A DNA stretch of 7,409 nt from an uncultured Eubacteriales bacterium. GTDB lineage: Bacteria > Bacillota > Clostridia > Christensenellales > Christensenellaceae. Numbering within the stretch: the stretch's first letter is position 1; each line of letters starts with the position of its first letter. Both the position numbers and the translations under genes were made by a program. The notes below the pieces were generated by a model. It was not told the origin of the DNA and did no database searches. It was given only the letters and a program-made list of their open reading frames with translations. Shown in pieces: positions 6,770 to 7,409 of the stretch. The stretch is taken from contig CAJJPW010000104.1 of NCBI GenBank assembly GCA_905193725.1, positions 1 through 7,409 on the forward strand, read 5' to 3'.

Positions 6770-7409
6770 ATGGCGAGATATACAGGTTCCGTATGCCGTC
6801 TTTGCCGTAGAGAAGGTGCAAAGTTATTTTTAAAGGGCGATAGATGTTATTCGCAAAAATGTGCATTTTCTAAGCGCCCAACTGCTCCAGGGCAACATGG
6901 GCAAAATAGACGGAAGATGTCAGAATACGGCACACAGTTGCGTGAAAAACAAAAGGTAAAAAGAGCATATGGAGTGCTCGAGAGCCAGTTTAGAAAGTAT
7001 TTTGAAATGGCCGATAAAATGAAGGGAATTACCGGTGAAAATCTTCTTTCTCTGTTGGAGAGAAGGTTGGACAATGTGGTTTACCGCTTAGGTTGGGGAT
7101 TTTCCAGGGCGCAAGCGCGCCAGATCGTAATGCACGGCCACATTGAGGTCAATGGACACAAAGTGGATATTCCCTCTTACTTAGTTGACGATGGAGATGT
7201 GATCACAATTCGTGAAAAGAGCAGATCCCTAGAACTCTTTAAGAGATTGGCAGAAGTGTTTGTCCCAACTAAACAAGACAGTGCCGTGCTTGTTAATACC
7301 TCCATGGAGGTTGCTACGGATACTATTCTGGAACCGACCACTTCTAAAGATTCCCTTCAGCAAAAGATTCGTATGGCTACAGAGGAAAAACGGGTGCAGC
7401 GGCGAAAAA
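6770..7409 (+). CDS. rpsD: 30S ribosomal protein S4, zinc type; abnormal C-terminus, no stop in window
   Basis: S4 nucleates 30S assembly on the 5' domain of 16S rRNA and is a known operon repressor in some bacteria. The ATG has GGGAGG (6755-6760) directly after the rpsK stop. Residues 1-166 are classical. There is a zinc site C9, C12, C26, C31, then [54 protein letters not shown], and the S4 RNA-binding domain [27 protein letters not shown] with [11 protein letters not shown]. After about residue 166 (near base 7267) the expected C-terminus is absent: no P-x-W/Y-L, no R-E-D/Q-I-D-like segment and no LIVELYSK ending. An unrecognised open frame ([19 protein letters not shown]) runs on instead to residue 213, past the usual total of about 200. 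Neither of the other two forward frames shows the missing end. Confidence 0.9.
   Translation, partial: MARYTGSVCRLCRREGAKLFLKGDRCYSQKCAFSKRPTAPGQHGQNRRKMSEYGTQLREKQKVKRAYGVLESQFRKYFEMADKMKGITGENLLSLLERRLDNVVYRLGWGFSRAQARQIVMHGHIEVNGHKVDIPSYLVDDGDVITIREKSRSLELFKRLAEVFVPTKQDSAVLVNTSMEVATDTILEPTTSKDSLQQKIRMATEEKRVQRRK
7298..7311. repeat. 14-base perfect palindrome in the abnormal rpsD tail
   Basis: ACCTCCATGGAGGT reads the same on both strands and lies in the part of the frame that no longer resembles S4. It has no spacer, so it would suit a dimeric protein site better than an RNA hairpin. One half equals a strong Shine-Dalgarno and the other its complement. No start codon is suitably placed after it. 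Confidence 0.45.

Noticed and set aside
7108..7121. G/C-rich inverted repeat GGCGC-AAGC-GCGCC inside rpsD
   Set aside because: It encodes the conserved RAQAR part of the S4 RNA-binding domain, has no T-run after it and no gene boundary nearby, so it is most likely incidental.
1..7409. A hidden novel defence, mobile or biosynthetic system
   Set aside because: Nearly every base belongs to conserved translation and secretion genes or short gaps. Apart from the rplO switch, the rpsM leader and the rpsD tail, nothing is unexplained.

Overview
The window is a ribosomal-protein cluster, all on the + strand: the end of the spc operon followed by the alpha operon. The order is rpsH, rplF, rplR, rpsE, rplO, secY, adk, map, a small KOW-domain gene, infA, rpmJ, rpsM, rpsK and rpsD, which runs off the right edge. 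Each gene from rplF on has a recognisable Shine-Dalgarno sequence, and several neighbours overlap or abut, as expected of one long transcript. This is a low-GC Firmicutes/Mycoplasmatota-type arrangement. I see no CRISPR array, tRNA, rRNA, insertion sequence or phage gene, and no undescribed multi-gene system.

The main point is that the window does not look like one genome. From base 1 to about 2130 (rpsH to the first 57 codons of rplO) the DNA is very AT-rich, with A/T at almost every third codon position. There is no rpmD (L30) between rpsE and rplO, and S5 carries a long K/N/R-rich N-terminal extension. Together these suggest a Mollicutes, RF39 or Erysipelotrichia-like bacterium. From about 2132 onward, codon use switches abruptly to a mixed, higher-GC style. 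The gene order there (secY-adk-map-KOW-infA-rpmJ-rpsM-rpsK-rpsD, with a four-cysteine zinc-type S4) is that of Clostridia. The switch sits inside one of the most conserved stretches of L15. In rplO I counted 4 of 57 G/C third positions before the switch and 38 of 89 after it. A chimeric metagenomic contig is the simplest explanation; real homologous replacement is the alternative.

There may be a second discontinuity near base 7265. The S4 protein is normal to about residue 166, then continues in an open frame that lacks the conserved S4 C-terminus and passes the usual stop position. Either another join or an unusual S4 tail could explain this.

Functionally, the cluster makes small-subunit proteins S8, S5, S13, S11 and S4, large-subunit proteins L6, L18, L15 and L36, the secretion channel SecY, adenylate kinase, methionine aminopeptidase and initiation factor IF1. 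Two non-coding gaps (5628-5731 and 5846-5972) flank rpmJ. The second holds several mutually exclusive inverted repeats and is the best candidate for a regulatory leader of the rpsM-rpsK-rpsD unit.
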